A stretch of DNA of 44,606 bases, from positions 70,536-115,141 of the forward strand of contig VGKG01000004.1 in NCBI GenBank assembly GCA_016867115.1, written 5' to 3'. A program made the position numbers and the translations under genes. The notes beneath the pieces were generated by a model, which worked only from the letters and a program-made list of their open reading frames with translations, did not search any database and was not told the DNA's origin. Source of the stretch: Candidatus Omnitrophota bacterium. Lineage in GTDB: Bacteria; Omnitrophota; Gorgyraeia; Gygaellales; Profunditerraquicolaceae. Position 1 is the first letter of the stretch. Every line of letters starts with the position of its first letter. Below, piece after piece: positions 34,804 to 43,299 of this stretch.

Positions 34804-35437
34804 TTCTGATCCTTTCTATGGCCCTGACCTTATCTTTTGCAGAGAATATATATGAACCGGCAGCCAGGACATTCGCCCCGGCCCTGACCGCCAGTTTTGC
34901 CGTCTTATCGTTTATCCCTCCGTCTACCGCGATATCGCCCTTAAAGAGGGCTCTCAACTGTTTGATTTTCGGCAGGACGCCTGCGATAAACTCCTGGCCG
35001 CCAAAACCGGGATTGACTGACATGATCAGGATAAAATCTACCAAGCCCAGTACCGGCTTGATCTTGGCCAGAGGCGTCCCGGGGTTAAGGGATACGCCAA
35101 ACTTTATGCCTTTGGCTCTTAGCTTTCGGCCAATAGCTCTCAGGGTATTTTTAGAGACCGTTTCAATGTGCACGGTGATCATGTCGCTGCCTGCGTCCGC
35201 GAAACGGTCAATATATTCCTGCGGGTTCTCGATCATCAGATGCACATCTAAGGCAAGCTTTGTGACCTTACGGATGCATTTTACTACCGCCGGCCCGATC
35301 GTGATATTCGGCACGAAGTGGCCGTCCATCACATCAATGTGCAGGAGGTCTGCCCCGGCGCGCTCCACTTTTTTGATCTCGCGGTCAAGGCAGCTAAAAT
35401 CCGCGGATAATAATGACGGCGCAACTTTTATCTTCAC
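34796..35437 (-). CDS. rpe: Ribulose-phosphate 3-epimerase
   Basis: This 213-residue TIM barrel enzyme interconverts ribulose-5-phosphate and xylulose-5-phosphate in the pentose phosphate pathway. APSLLSADF (6-14), HIDVMDGHFVPN with a metal-binding His-Asp pair, LDVHLMIENP, MSVNPGFGGQ and AVDGGIND are the family blocks. The start is GTG 35437, in a GTGA overlap with nadD. Confidence 0.96.
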   Translation of the reverse strand: MKIKVAPSLLSADFSCLDREIKKVERAGADLLHIDVMDGHFVPNITIGPAVVKCIRKVTKLALDVHLMIENPQEYIDRFADAGSDMITVHIETVSKNTLRAIGRKLRAKGIKFGVSLNPGTPLAKIKPVLGLVDFILIMSVNPGFGGQEFIAGVLPKIKQLRALFKGDIAVDGGINDKTAKLAVRAGANVLAAGSYIFSAKDKVRAIERIRNA

Positions 35438-36000
35438 TTATACAGCCCTTTCCTGACGATGTAATTAAACACTGATTCCGGAACCAGGTAGCGGAAAGAT
35501 CTCGCCTGCTTTACCCGCTCGCGGATCTCAAAGGCAGAGATATCCACAGCCCGGGTCGCTACTGTCCGGATGTATCCGGGGATCTTCTCTAACGGGTAGC
35601 CAGGCCGGGTAGCCACAATAAACTTTACCATCTGAATGATCTCTCCCAAGTCCTTCCAGTCATCCAGGTATTTCAAGAGGTCTGAACCGATAATAAAATA
35701 AAGGTCGTCTTTGGGGAACTTCGCCTTAAACTCTTTTACCGTATCAATGGTGTAGCTTTTTCCGTCCCTTCTGATCTCCGTATCCGAAAAAGAAAAATAT
35801 TTATTGCCCCTGATAGCACTCTTGACCATGGCCAGCCTCATGCCTGCCGGCGCGATATCGGAATTGTCCTTATGCGGCGGCAGGAAGCTGGGCACAAAGA
35901 TTACCTTATCCAGGCCGAGTTTCTCCCTTGCCTCTTCTGCAAGGATCAGATGTCCGATGTGGATGGGATTAAATGTGCCGCCTAATATACCGATTCGCAT
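35434..36000 (-). CDS. nadD: Nicotinate-nucleotide adenylyltransferase
   Basis: NadD makes deamido-NAD from nicotinate mononucleotide and ATP. The 188-residue protein has GGTFNPIHIGH (7-17, the HxGH nucleotidyltransferase motif), FVPSFLPPHKD and FIIGSDLL. The C-terminal ISAFEIRERV replaces the canonical ISSTxIRxRI, a mild variation. It is directly after a REP-like palindrome in the gap below proA and overlaps rpe by 4 bp. Confidence 0.95.
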   Translation of the reverse strand: MRIGILGGTFNPIHIGHLILAEEAREKLGLDKVIFVPSFLPPHKDNSDIAPAGMRLAMVKSAIRGNKYFSFSDTEIRRDGKSYTIDTVKEFKAKFPKDDLYFIIGSDLLKYLDDWKDLGEIIQMVKFIVATRPGYPLEKIPGYIRTVATRAVDISAFEIRERVKQARSFRYLVPESVFNYIVRKGLYK

Positions 36001-36020
36001 TTATCTCACTCTACCCGGTC

Positions 36021-36070
36021 GGGACAGGTCCCTTAGTAGCGCAAATAATAGGTCTGGCGGGATCTGTCCC
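36021..36070. repeat. 50-bp palindromic element, copy A, between proA and nadD
   Basis: GGGACAGGTCCC (36021-36032) and GGGATCTGTCCC (36059-36070) are inverted with one mismatch (a G-U pair on one strand) around a 26-nt loop. It matches the element at 27716-27765 at 44 of 50 bases. Position 11 and its pairing partner 40 are C-G here and T-A there, a compensated change. It fills most of the 81-bp gap. No T-run follows to make it a terminator. Confidence 0.9.
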
Positions 36071-36081
36071 GCGACACTGTG

Positions 36082-37338
36082 CTACTCTCGGATCTGGCCG
36101 TTGCCGAATACGATGTATTTATACGTCGTCAGCTCCTCAAGCGCCATGGGGCCGCGGCAATGCAGCTTATCCGTAGAGATGCCGATCTCAGCGCCCATGC
36201 CGAACTGATAGCCGTCAGTAAAGCGCGTTGAGGCGTTCGCATAAACGCAGGCAGAGTCCACCTGCCTTAAAAATTTCAGCGCATTCTTGTAATCTTCGGT
36301 GACGATAGTGTCCGAATGCTTTGTCCCGTAATGATTGATGTGGTCAATCGCCTCATCCAGGTCCCTGACCACCTTCACCGAAAGAATAAGGTCGAGGTAT
36401 TCGGTATGATAATCCTTATCTGTCGCCCTCTTTATGCCCTTGCAGATCCTGCGTGTTACCGGACAGCCACGGATCTCTACTCCGGCATCCTTGAATTTTT
36501 TTGCCATAGACGGTAGAAATCCGGCTGCCACTGCCTCATGCACCAACATGCTCTCCATGGCATTACAGACTCCCGGCCGCTGGACCTTGGCATTGAAACA
36601 GATCTTTTGCGCCATTTCAAGATCCGCCCATTCATCCACATAGACGTGGCAGATCCCCTTATAATGCTTGATTACCGGGATGCGCGAGAGGCTCACTACC
36701 CTGCGGATGAGGCCCTCTCCGCCCCTGGGAATGACCAGGTCGATGTGATCGTTGAGCTTTAAGAGCGTATCCACCGCAGCCCGGTCAGTGGTAGTGATGA
36801 TATTAATGCTGCCTTCCGGCATCTTACGGGCTTTGAGCACATCCTTAAGGATTCTAAAAATCGCCAGGTTTGAATTGATGGACTCACTGCCGCCGCGCAG
36901 GATCACGCTGTTTCCGCTCTTAAAACACAGGCCTATGCAATCCGCGGTGACATTCGGACGGGACTCATAAATGATCGCGATCACTCCGATCGGAACGCGC
37001 ACCTTATGAATCCAGAGTCCGTTTGGCCTTCTCCATGCGGCCATCACCTCTCCAACCGGATCGTTCAGGCGGCTGACTTCATTCAGCGAGCCTGCCATAT
37101 CTTTAATGCGCTTCTCACTAAGCGTCAGGCGGTCAATAAATGCCTCAGAAAGCTTAAGTTTCTTGGCGCGGCTGATATCCTTTTTATTTGCCGCGATAAT
37201 GATGGATTTATGCTCAAGTAGCGCCTTAGCCATCTCTCTTAAGGCTTTATTCTTCTCCGCTGATGAGACCTCAAGCATCTTACGGCTTGCGGTTTGCGCT
37301 TGTTTTGCGATATTGATCAATTCGTTCTTTAAACTCAT
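36082..37338 (-). CDS. proA: Gamma-glutamyl phosphate reductase
   Basis: ProA reduces gamma-glutamyl phosphate with NADPH, the second step of proline synthesis. The 418-residue length is standard. Blocks include VRVPIGVIAIIYESRPNVTAD (113-133), GNSVILRGG, IPRGGEGLIR, the catalytic-cysteine segment QRPGVCNAMES (C258) and EYLDLILSVKVV. It is fused translationally to proB through an ATGA overlap, so the two subunits are made together. Confidence 0.97.
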   Translation of the reverse strand: MSLKNELINIAKQAQTASRKMLEVSSAEKNKALREMAKALLEHKSIIIAANKKDISRAKKLKLSEAFIDRLTLSEKRIKDMAGSLNEVSRLNDPVGEVMAAWRRPNGLWIHKVRVPIGVIAIIYESRPNVTADCIGLCFKSGNSVILRGGSESINSNLAIFRILKDVLKARKMPEGSINIITTTDRAAVDTLLKLNDHIDLVIPRGGEGLIRRVVSLSRIPVIKHYKGICHVYVDEWADLEMAQKICFNAKVQRPGVCNAMESMLVHEAVAAGFLPSMAKKFKDAGVEIRGCPVTRRICKGIKRATDKDYHTEYLDLILSVKVVRDLDEAIDHINHYGTKHSDTIVTEDYKNALKFLRQVDSACVYANASTRFTDGYQFGMGAEIGISTDKLHCRGPMALEELTTYKYIVFGNGQIRE

Positions 37339-38402
37339 AGGATTACGATATTGTCGCGGTGAATTACCTCTTTTTCCGTGCGCTCGCCTTTGACTTTTTC
37401 CAGCTGTTCGCTGGAAAGGCTGACCTTCCCGCGCGCGAACTCATTCTTCTCCTGGTCTATCACGCTCACTGTGCTGCCACTGGCAAAAGATCCGCTTACG
37501 GCGGTAACGCCGACAGATAAGAGGCTCTTATTATCAAGCAGAGCTCTCTTCGCTCCCTGATCCACCGTGATCTTTCCTTTGGTCTTTGTGCCGAAGGCGA
37601 TCCAGCGCTTGCGCGCAGCCAGATAAATATCCTTGGGCAGGAATAATGTGCCGCAGACTTGCGCTTCCTTAGCACAAGAGGTAATAATATCGCGGCGCCT
37701 GCCGTTTGCGATCACACAGGGAATTCCGGAGTTTGTAGCGATGCCGGCAGCTTCTATTTTTGTGACCATGCCGCCGACGCAAGTTCTACCCTTAGTCGGA
37801 CAGGCGAGCGCTTTTATCTGAAGAGTGATCTTCTCCACCACTCTCACTACGGTTTTATCCCGGTCAAGCAGGCCGTCTACATCCGAAAGGATGACGAGAA
37901 GGTCGGCATTGGCCAAAGTAGCTACCAACGCCGAGAGCCGGTCATTATCCCCGAACCTGATCTCATCGGTTGAGACCGTATCGTTCTCATTGATCACCGG
38001 CACGCTCTTCAGTTTAAGCAACGTAGAGAGCGTATTCTTGGCGTTCAGGTAGCGCTTGCGGTTATCAAAATCCTCCCACGTCAATAAGACCTGGGCGCAG
38101 GTGAGGTTCTCATCTTTAAAAAAGCGGCGGTATAAATCCATCAGTTCATGCTGCCCGATCGCAGCCGCTGCCTGAAGCTGGCTTAGCTCCTTTGGCCGGG
38201 ATTCCAGATTAAGGATAGACATACCCATAGCAATGGCGCCCGATGAGACAAGCACCACCTCCCTGCCTTCCTTGACTAAGCCGGCGACCTGATGCGTGAT
38301 CTCACGGATCAAAGCCGTATCCAGGCGCCCCTTTTCCGCGGACATCAGGCTTGAGCCGACCTTGACTACGATCCGTTTATAATTTTTTGGCAATAGCTTC
38401 AA
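37335..38402 (-). CDS. proB: Glutamate 5-kinase
   Basis: ProB phosphorylates glutamate, the first and feedback-controlled step of proline synthesis. The 355-residue protein has an amino-acid-kinase domain (VVKVGSSLM, VLVSSGAIAMGM, NENDTVSTDEIRFGDND, GGMVTKIEAA) and a C-terminal PUA domain (about 265-345). The start is TTG 38402: GGAGGA stands 5 nt upstream and no nearby ATG exists. It overlaps obg by 26 bp. Confidence 0.97.
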   Translation of the reverse strand: MKLLPKNYKRIVVKVGSSLMSAEKGRLDTALIREITHQVAGLVKEGREVVLVSSGAIAMGMSILNLESRPKELSQLQAAAAIGQHELMDLYRRFFKDENLTCAQVLLTWEDFDNRKRYLNAKNTLSTLLKLKSVPVINENDTVSTDEIRFGDNDRLSALVATLANADLLVILSDVDGLLDRDKTVVRVVEKITLQIKALACPTKGRTCVGGMVTKIEAAGIATNSGIPCVIANGRRRDIITSCAKEAQVCGTLFLPKDIYLAARKRWIAFGTKTKGKITVDQGAKRALLDNKSLLSVGVTAVSGSFASGSTVSVIDQEKNEFARGKVSLSSEQLEKVKGERTEKEVIHRDNIVIL

Positions 38403-39330
38403 CTAACTCCTCCAGGCCCTCTTTCTTAAGGGCGGAAACGGGATAGACCTTCTTTTTTACCGCGTGCTTAAACCTTTTGAGGTTCTCTTCTGCGCCTTCA
38501 AGGTCCATCTTGTTAGCGGCGATGACCTGCGGCTTCTTTGCGACTTCATAGCTGTAGTCCTTGAGCTCCTCGTTGATGACCTTGTAATCTTCAAGCGGGT
38601 CTCTGCCCTCGATGCCGGACATATCTATCAGGTGCACCAGGATCTTTGTGCGCTCTATATGCCTCAGGAACCTGTCTCCCAGCCCCCTCCCTTTTGATGA
38701 GCCCTCGATCAACCCGGGGATGTCTGCGACGATAAAGGTGCGCGCATGCGACTTTACCACCCCCAGGATCGGAGCCTTAGTAGTAAAAGGATAGGCAGCG
38801 ACCTTAGGATGGGCGTTTGAGATGCCAGAGATCAGGGTGGATTTTCCGCAATTGGGAAAACCGACTATGCCGCATTCGGCGATGAGCTTAAGGTCTAAAA
38901 GGAGCCAGCGCTCCTCGCCCGGCTCGCCTTCGGTCGCTTCCCTGCGGTTACGGTTCCCGACTCCTCCGGCGCCGCCCTTGGCAACGATAACCTCGTCCCC
39001 GTCCTCTTTCAGGTCGCGCAGGATGCAATCTGTCTCGGCGTCCCGGATGATCGTGCCCGGAGGAACGCGAAAGACCACACTTGCGGCTTCTTTACCTTTC
39101 TTCTTCTTGCCTGAACCATGCTCGCCGTGCCTGCCCATAAAGTGGCGCTGATACTGAAAGTCTAAGAGCGTATTGAGGTTGCGGTCGGCGCGGGCGATGA
39201 TATCCGCCCCCTTGCCGCCGTCTCCTCCGTCGGGAAACCCAACGCGGGTATATTTATCGCGGTAGAAGCTGTTACAGCCCCTTCCGCCCTTACCTCCCCT
39301 GACATAGATCTTTGCCTGGTCTATGAACAC
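38377..39330 (-). CDS. obg: Obg-family GTPase
   Basis: Obg is an essential GTPase in ribosome maturation and stress control. The 317-residue protein has the glycine-rich Obg fold (VRGGKGGRGCNSF and DGGDGGKGADI) and the G domain: GFPNCGKST (157-165), DIPGLIEG (G3) and NKMD (G4). It lacks the C-terminal OCT extension of some Obg proteins. The start is GTG 39330, 15 bp after rplU, the usual Obg position except that rpmA is missing. Confidence 0.97.
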   Translation of the reverse strand: MFIDQAKIYVRGGKGGRGCNSFYRDKYTRVGFPDGGDGGKGADIIARADRNLNTLLDFQYQRHFMGRHGEHGSGKKKKGKEAASVVFRVPPGTIIRDAETDCILRDLKEDGDEVIVAKGGAGGVGNRNRREATEGEPGEERWLLLDLKLIAECGIVGFPNCGKSTLISGISNAHPKVAAYPFTTKAPILGVVKSHARTFIVADIPGLIEGSSKGRGLGDRFLRHIERTKILVHLIDMSGIEGRDPLEDYKVINEELKDYSYEVAKKPQVIAANKMDLEGAEENLKRFKHAVKKKVYPVSALKKEGLEELVEAIAKKL

Positions 39331-39345
39331 AAGCGGGCCCTGAGA

Positions 39346-39651
39346 TTATATTTCTTTGATCTTGAGGCGGGTCAGCTCCTGACGGTGGCCCTTCTTCCAA
39401 TGCGAGGATTTGCGCCTGCGGTATTTGAAGGAGAGTTTCTTTTCGCCCCTTAAATCACCCACTACCGTAGCTACTACCCTGGCTTCCTTTAGATACGGCT
39501 GGCCGACTTCCACTTTTTTGTCCTTAGAGACGAGCAGGACCTTATCCAGAGTGATGTCTTTGCCTGCCTCGGCAGACTGCCTTTCCACCTCGATCACATC
39601 GCCTTTTTCCACGCGATATTGTTTTGCTCCAACTTCAACTATTGCATACAT
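39346..39651 (-). CDS. rplU: 50S ribosomal protein L21
   Basis: The 101-residue L21 contacts 23S rRNA in the large subunit. MYAIVEVGAKQYRVEKGDV and FKYRRRKSSHWKKGHRQ are diagnostic. AGGAGG lies 7 nt before ATG 39651, and a near-consensus sigma-70 promoter is 50-80 bp upstream. Its usual partner, rpmA (L27), does not follow; obg does. Confidence 0.97.
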   Translation of the reverse strand: MYAIVEVGAKQYRVEKGDVIEVERQSAEAGKDITLDKVLLVSKDKKVEVGQPYLKEARVVATVVGDLRGEKKLSFKYRRRKSSHWKKGHRQELTRLKIKEI

Positions 39652-39699
39652 TTGTATTCCTCCTCTAATTGATTATTTGGCTGAAATTACGGAAACTAA

Positions 39700-39728
39700 A
39701 TAATACCACGGATTTGAACGGGGGTCAA
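39700..39728 (-). promoter_or_regulatory. Sigma-70 promoter for rplU-obg-proBA operon
   Basis: The minus strand reads TTGACC (39728-39723), exactly 17 bp, then TATTAT (39705-39700): five of six matches in each box with optimal spacing. The predicted start point near 39693 gives a leader of about 40 nt before rplU. It is the best promoter in the window and probably drives the downstream housekeeping run. Confidence 0.8.
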
Positions 39729-39754
39729 GCACAAAAATCTTTTATCTGGCGCAG

Positions 39755-39780
39755 TCCCTGCGAGCGTAAGCGAGCAGGGA
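39755..39780. repeat. Inverted repeat with GCGAGC direct repeat, rng-rplU gap
   Basis: TCCCTGC (39755-39761) and GCAGGGA (39774-39780) form a 7-bp stem; the interior holds two GCGAGC direct repeats (GCGAGCGTAAGCGAGC). It lies between the rng stop and the rplU promoter, 160 bp without a gene. It could slow transcription after rng but lacks a following T-run on the minus strand. Confidence 0.55.
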
Positions 39781-39811
39781 TTAAGAAGAAAATCAGCAGA
39801 AAATGGGATAT

Positions 39812-41254
39812 TTAGCTGATTTTGAACTCTTCCAGATGCAGGAAGGGATGGGAGATCAGGTTGATCTTGGTGCGGAACCTGCGCTCAAGGTTCTTCATGC
39901 TCTCCTTGTCTTTAAGGATCTCATCGATCACTGCCGGAGCAAGGGTGATGTTGACCTCTTTCAGGGCCTTGCCCTTCAAGTAGCGCTTTATCTCCCTGAG
40001 GGTAAAGATCGCCATGGTCACTGCGGATTTTACCTTGCCCAGGCCCTGGCAGCAGGGGCAGGGATGATAGGAAAGCATCTGCACGGTCTTATGGATGCGC
40101 TCGCGGGTCATCTCTACCAGGCCAAACTTTGAGATACCCAGGATATCGTATTTTGCCCGGTCGTTCCTCAGGGCCCTTTTTAAGGTGTTCAGGACCTCCC
40201 GGCGGTGGTGCTCCTTCTCCATATCTATAAAGTCAATGACGATAATGCCGCCCAGGTCGCGTAAGATCAGCTGCCGGGCAGCCTCCTCGGCTGCTTCGCA
40301 ATTGACCTTGAAGGCCGCCTCTTCCTGGCCGAGCCTGCGCTTAAAACCGCCGCTGTTTACGTCAATGACTACGAGGCCTTCTGTCGGTTCGATGACCAGA
40401 TACGCCTTTGACTTAAGGTAGACCCGCGGCTCATAGATCTTATTGATCTGGCGCTCGATGTCTTTTTCCTCAAAGAGGTCATGGCCGCGGTACAAATCGA
40501 TCTTGCGGATCAGGTAACTCAGGAAGGTCTGCATGAAACGCTTGATCCGGTAATACTCGGGCTTTGAATCCACGATCAGCTTTGAGACATCGTCGGTAAA
40601 AGAGTCGCGGATAGCCCTTAGCGTCAGGTCATACTCCTCATAGATGAGGCTTGGGGCCTTGCTGTGATGGATGATCTTCTCAAGCCGCCTCCAGAGCTTG
40701 ATCAAAAACTGCGCGTCATGGTTCAATTCCTGCTTTGATTTCCCGGCGGCAGCGGTGCGCACGATAAAGCCGATATCGTTGGGTAGCTTCAATTCCGCAA
40801 AAAGATGCCTGAGGCGCCTCCTCTCTTCGTCTTCCTCGATCCTGCGGGATATCCCCACCTGCTTCTCCTGCGGCATGAGCACGATGTAGCGGCCGGCAAT
40901 GCCGATGTGGGTGGAAAGGCGGGGCCCCTTGGTGCCGAAGGATTCCTTGACCACCTGCACTAAGACATCCTGGCCCTTTTTCACCTCTTTGGGGCTGATC
41001 TGCCGGGTCGTCTCAAGCGACTCGTAAACCGATTCGATCTCTGACAGGTAAAGAAAGCCCTTTTTGGGCAGGCCTATGTCTACAAAAGCCGCACCTATCG
41101 AGGGAAGCACTGCGTCGATCTTTCCCTTATAGATATTGCCGACTATGGTCTTATCCTGGGGCCGCTCGATGTAAAACTCATCCAGCCGTCCGTCGGTGAC
41201 TACCCCTACTCGTTTTTCCTTTGGTTCTACGCTAATTAAAATCTCTTTTGACAT
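39812..41254 (-). CDS. rng: Ribonuclease G/E family endoribonuclease
   Basis: The 480-residue enzyme cleaves single-stranded AU-rich RNA and helps process rRNA and mRNA. An S1 domain covers about 36-125 (GNIYKGKIDAVLPSIGAAFVDIG). The DNase-I-like catalytic domain has VIDVNSGG (D298) and VIDFIDME (D341, D344). The zinc-link motif reads CPCCQG at 399-404. There is no long C-terminal scaffold, so it is RNase-G-like rather than RNase-E-like. It overlaps the DUF2344 gene by 23 bp. Confidence 0.96.
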   Translation of the reverse strand: MSKEILISVEPKEKRVGVVTDGRLDEFYIERPQDKTIVGNIYKGKIDAVLPSIGAAFVDIGLPKKGFLYLSEIESVYESLETTRQISPKEVKKGQDVLVQVVKESFGTKGPRLSTHIGIAGRYIVLMPQEKQVGISRRIEEDEERRRLRHLFAELKLPNDIGFIVRTAAAGKSKQELNHDAQFLIKLWRRLEKIIHHSKAPSLIYEEYDLTLRAIRDSFTDDVSKLIVDSKPEYYRIKRFMQTFLSYLIRKIDLYRGHDLFEEKDIERQINKIYEPRVYLKSKAYLVIEPTEGLVVIDVNSGGFKRRLGQEEAAFKVNCEAAEEAARQLILRDLGGIIVIDFIDMEKEHHRREVLNTLKRALRNDRAKYDILGISKFGLVEMTRERIHKTVQMLSYHPCPCCQGLGKVKSAVTMAIFTLREIKRYLKGKALKEVNITLAPAVIDEILKDKESMKNLERRFRTKINLISHPFLHLEEFKIS

Positions 41255-41537
41255 CTTTAATAATGATCCCTTCCGGTAATTGTTTTTGTAGCCTCAAACG
41301 GAACTCCTCCGGCAGGACAAACTCCCTCAAGACTACTGCTGCCTCTTCATGCTCGCTCTCTAAGCCGAGTTTCAGCGCGCGGCTAAGGCTCAATTTAGGG
41401 TGCGGGCTGAAACCTTCGGACATCTTCACCGGCAGTTCTGCCCGGCGCATAGCGCGCATAAGAGTGCGCATCAAATCCAGGTGCGAAATGTATTTCATGG
41501 TGCCTTTTTTACTGAAAACGAAACTCAATCTATACAT
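41232..41537 (-). CDS. Half-length DUF2344 (TIGR03936) protein
   Basis: This 101-residue protein matches the N-terminal half of the DUF2344 radical-SAM-linked family: FVFSKKGTMKYISHLDLMR, RRAELPVKMSEGFSPHPKLS and ALKLGLESEHE. Full-length members are about 200 residues and usually follow or are fused to a TIGR03960 radical SAM protein. Here the frame ends shortly after PEGIIIKDV and no radical SAM gene is adjacent. No second half is found in the other frames. The function is unknown; its location beside rng and rplU is conserved. Confidence 0.8.
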   Translation of the reverse strand: MYRLSFVFSKKGTMKYISHLDLMRTLMRAMRRAELPVKMSEGFSPHPKLSLSRALKLGLESEHEEAAVVLREFVLPEEFRLRLQKQLPEGIIIKDVKRDFN

Positions 41538-41541
41538 AAAC

Positions 41542-43299
41542 CTATCTGACCTTCTTTTTCTTCTTTTTATCAGCTATCTCTTTTTTCCTGGTAAAGGTCT
41601 CAACGCCCTTCTCCAGGCGCGCGATCTCCTCGGGGTTGAACTCACCTTCATGGATGATGCGGGCGGTAATAAAAATGAGCAGGTCAACTTTAGAAGTATC
41701 GTAGGTATCCCGACGGAATAGCCCGCCGAACATGGGGATCTTGCTTAAGAACGGTATCCCGATAGACTCTTTGCCCCGGACATCTTTTAAGAGCCCGCCG
41801 ATGACGATAGTCTCGCCGTCTTTGATGAGCACCTGGGTCTGGGCCTCGCGCACGTCGATGACCGGATAGCTCGTGGTGGTGATGGTATGTCCCGTATCGG
41901 TAGTAGTCGTCGCAGGGACACTGGAGCTTGAAGAAGTGACGCTCGGATGGATCAGCATATTGATGAACCCTTCTTCGCTTACCTGGGGCACGACATTGAG
42001 CCTGATGCCGATCTCCTGGTAATAGTCAAGAGTCTGGGTCACGGTGGTGCCGCCGGCAACCGTCTCGCTGGTGGCAACTGTAGATATAAGGATAGGGGTG
42101 TGAAATCCCACCAGGATCGCTGCCTCCTGATTATCCAGGGTCAGGATCCGCGGCGCGGACAGAGTGTTAGTATTTACGTCTTCTTCAAGAGCATGTAATA
42201 TCGCCTCAAATTTAGTGCCGGTCAATTTCTTAAAGATCAGCTCTGCCCCTGCGCTATAAGGATAGGCGCCGGTAAAGCTTGCTCCTTCTTTCGGCCCGAA
42301 GATAGAGGGCGCAAACTCAGAAGCCAGGTTCCTTCCGGCAATAGTCTTAGTCCCTGCGGCATCGAACTTCACGTCCGCCGGAGGAGTGGTGTAGCCATGT
42401 GCTCCGCTTGTGCCCGTACCCCAGTCGACGCCCAGGTCCCTTAACTTATCCAGGTTTACCTCCATGAGCCTTGCCTCGATGAGGACCTGCTTCGGAACCA
42501 CATCGATCTGTGGCAGGATGACATTACGTATCCTGTCCAGCGAAGAAGGCGTATCGCTGATAACCAATATCCTGGATTTTATCGAAGGCTGTACTTCCGC
42601 CTTCCGGGAAATGACTTCTCCGGCAGTATTTCTTTCAATCGATACCGTCTCCTGCCTTGCGCCTTCTTTTGTAAGGGCTGAGACTGCGGTACCCGCTTCT
42701 TCTTTTCCGATCTTAAAGGTGCCGAACTCCCAGCCTTTCTGGCCGCGCGTATAGAGGATCGAGATCCTACCGCGCGGAGAAAGGAGCGGAATAAGGATCT
42801 TCTGCGCATCCACAGCGTCGAGAAACTTCAAGGTGAAGACCTCGGTGCGCAGAGGCTCTTCTGCCTGGATCCTTGCGACATTCTCCAGTTTTGTCACCAG
42901 GATGATGTTGCCCTGGCGCTGGTACCCGAAACCGTAGGTCTTCAGGATCACATCGAGTGCGGTCTCCCAGGGCACGTCAATGAGCCGGATGCTGATGTTG
43001 CCGAGGACATCAGGTGTCGTAACAATGTTCACCCCGGATTTAAGAGAGATCACCTTTAACACGCTCTTAATATCCGCGTCGGTAAAGTTCAGGGTGACAT
43101 TCTCTGAAGAGCTCAGAGCCCGTTCTATGGGAGAAGGCATCTCGACAAGAGGCTCCTCTGACTTAGGCGCCCCGGCTGTGTTTTGCCCTGCGGTGCCGGA
43201 GGCAGGGGTAGCGCCCTCCTGGGCACCCAGATAAGCATAAAACGCAAAGGTCAGAATGAAAAATAAAATAGCGGGCCTGAAAGGTCTTTTCTTATCCAC
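41542..43299 (-). CDS. pilQ: Type IV pilus secretin PilQ
   Basis: This 585-residue protein forms the outer-membrane pore for type IV pili. It has a signal peptide (about 1-26), an STN/secretin N-domain (about 66-120: NLNFTDADIKSVLKVISLKSG with VTTPDVLGNISIRL), an N1-like domain, and the secretin core with NTLSAPRILTLDNQEAAILVG and GETIVIGGLLKD near the C-terminus. A Ser/Thr-rich loop is near 470-490. The start is GTG 43299 with AGGAGG 4 nt upstream. The C-terminus is very lysine-rich (KKKKKKVR). Confidence 0.92.
   Translation of the reverse strand: MDKKRPFRPAILFFILTFAFYAYLGAQEGATPASGTAGQNTAGAPKSEEPLVEMPSPIERALSSSENVTLNFTDADIKSVLKVISLKSGVNIVTTPDVLGNISIRLIDVPWETALDVILKTYGFGYQRQGNIILVTKLENVARIQAEEPLRTEVFTLKFLDAVDAQKILIPLLSPRGRISILYTRGQKGWEFGTFKIGKEEAGTAVSALTKEGARQETVSIERNTAGEVISRKAEVQPSIKSRILVISDTPSSLDRIRNVILPQIDVVPKQVLIEARLMEVNLDKLRDLGVDWGTGTSGAHGYTTPPADVKFDAAGTKTIAGRNLASEFAPSIFGPKEGASFTGAYPYSAGAELIFKKLTGTKFEAILHALEEDVNTNTLSAPRILTLDNQEAAILVGFHTPILISTVATSETVAGGTTVTQTLDYYQEIGIRLNVVPQVSEEGFINMLIHPSVTSSSSSVPATTTTDTGHTITTTSYPVIDVREAQTQVLIKDGETIVIGGLLKDVRGKESIGIPFLSKIPMFGGLFRRDTYDTSKVDLLIFITARIIHEGEFNPEEIARLEKGVETFTRKKEIADKKKKKKVR

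Noticed and set aside
34818-35456. Plus-strand 212-codon open frame antisense to rpe
   Set aside because: It mirrors a clearly recognisable rpe gene, shows no family motif and comes from codon bias on the opposite strand.
41248-41721. Plus-strand 157-codon open frame over the DUF2344 and pilQ genes
   Set aside because: It crosses two well-supported minus-strand genes and its translation has no recognisable domain.
41542-43299. Secretin as a type II secretion GspD
   Set aside because: The pilN-pilO-pilP order upstream and the STN-type N-terminus fit PilQ better.
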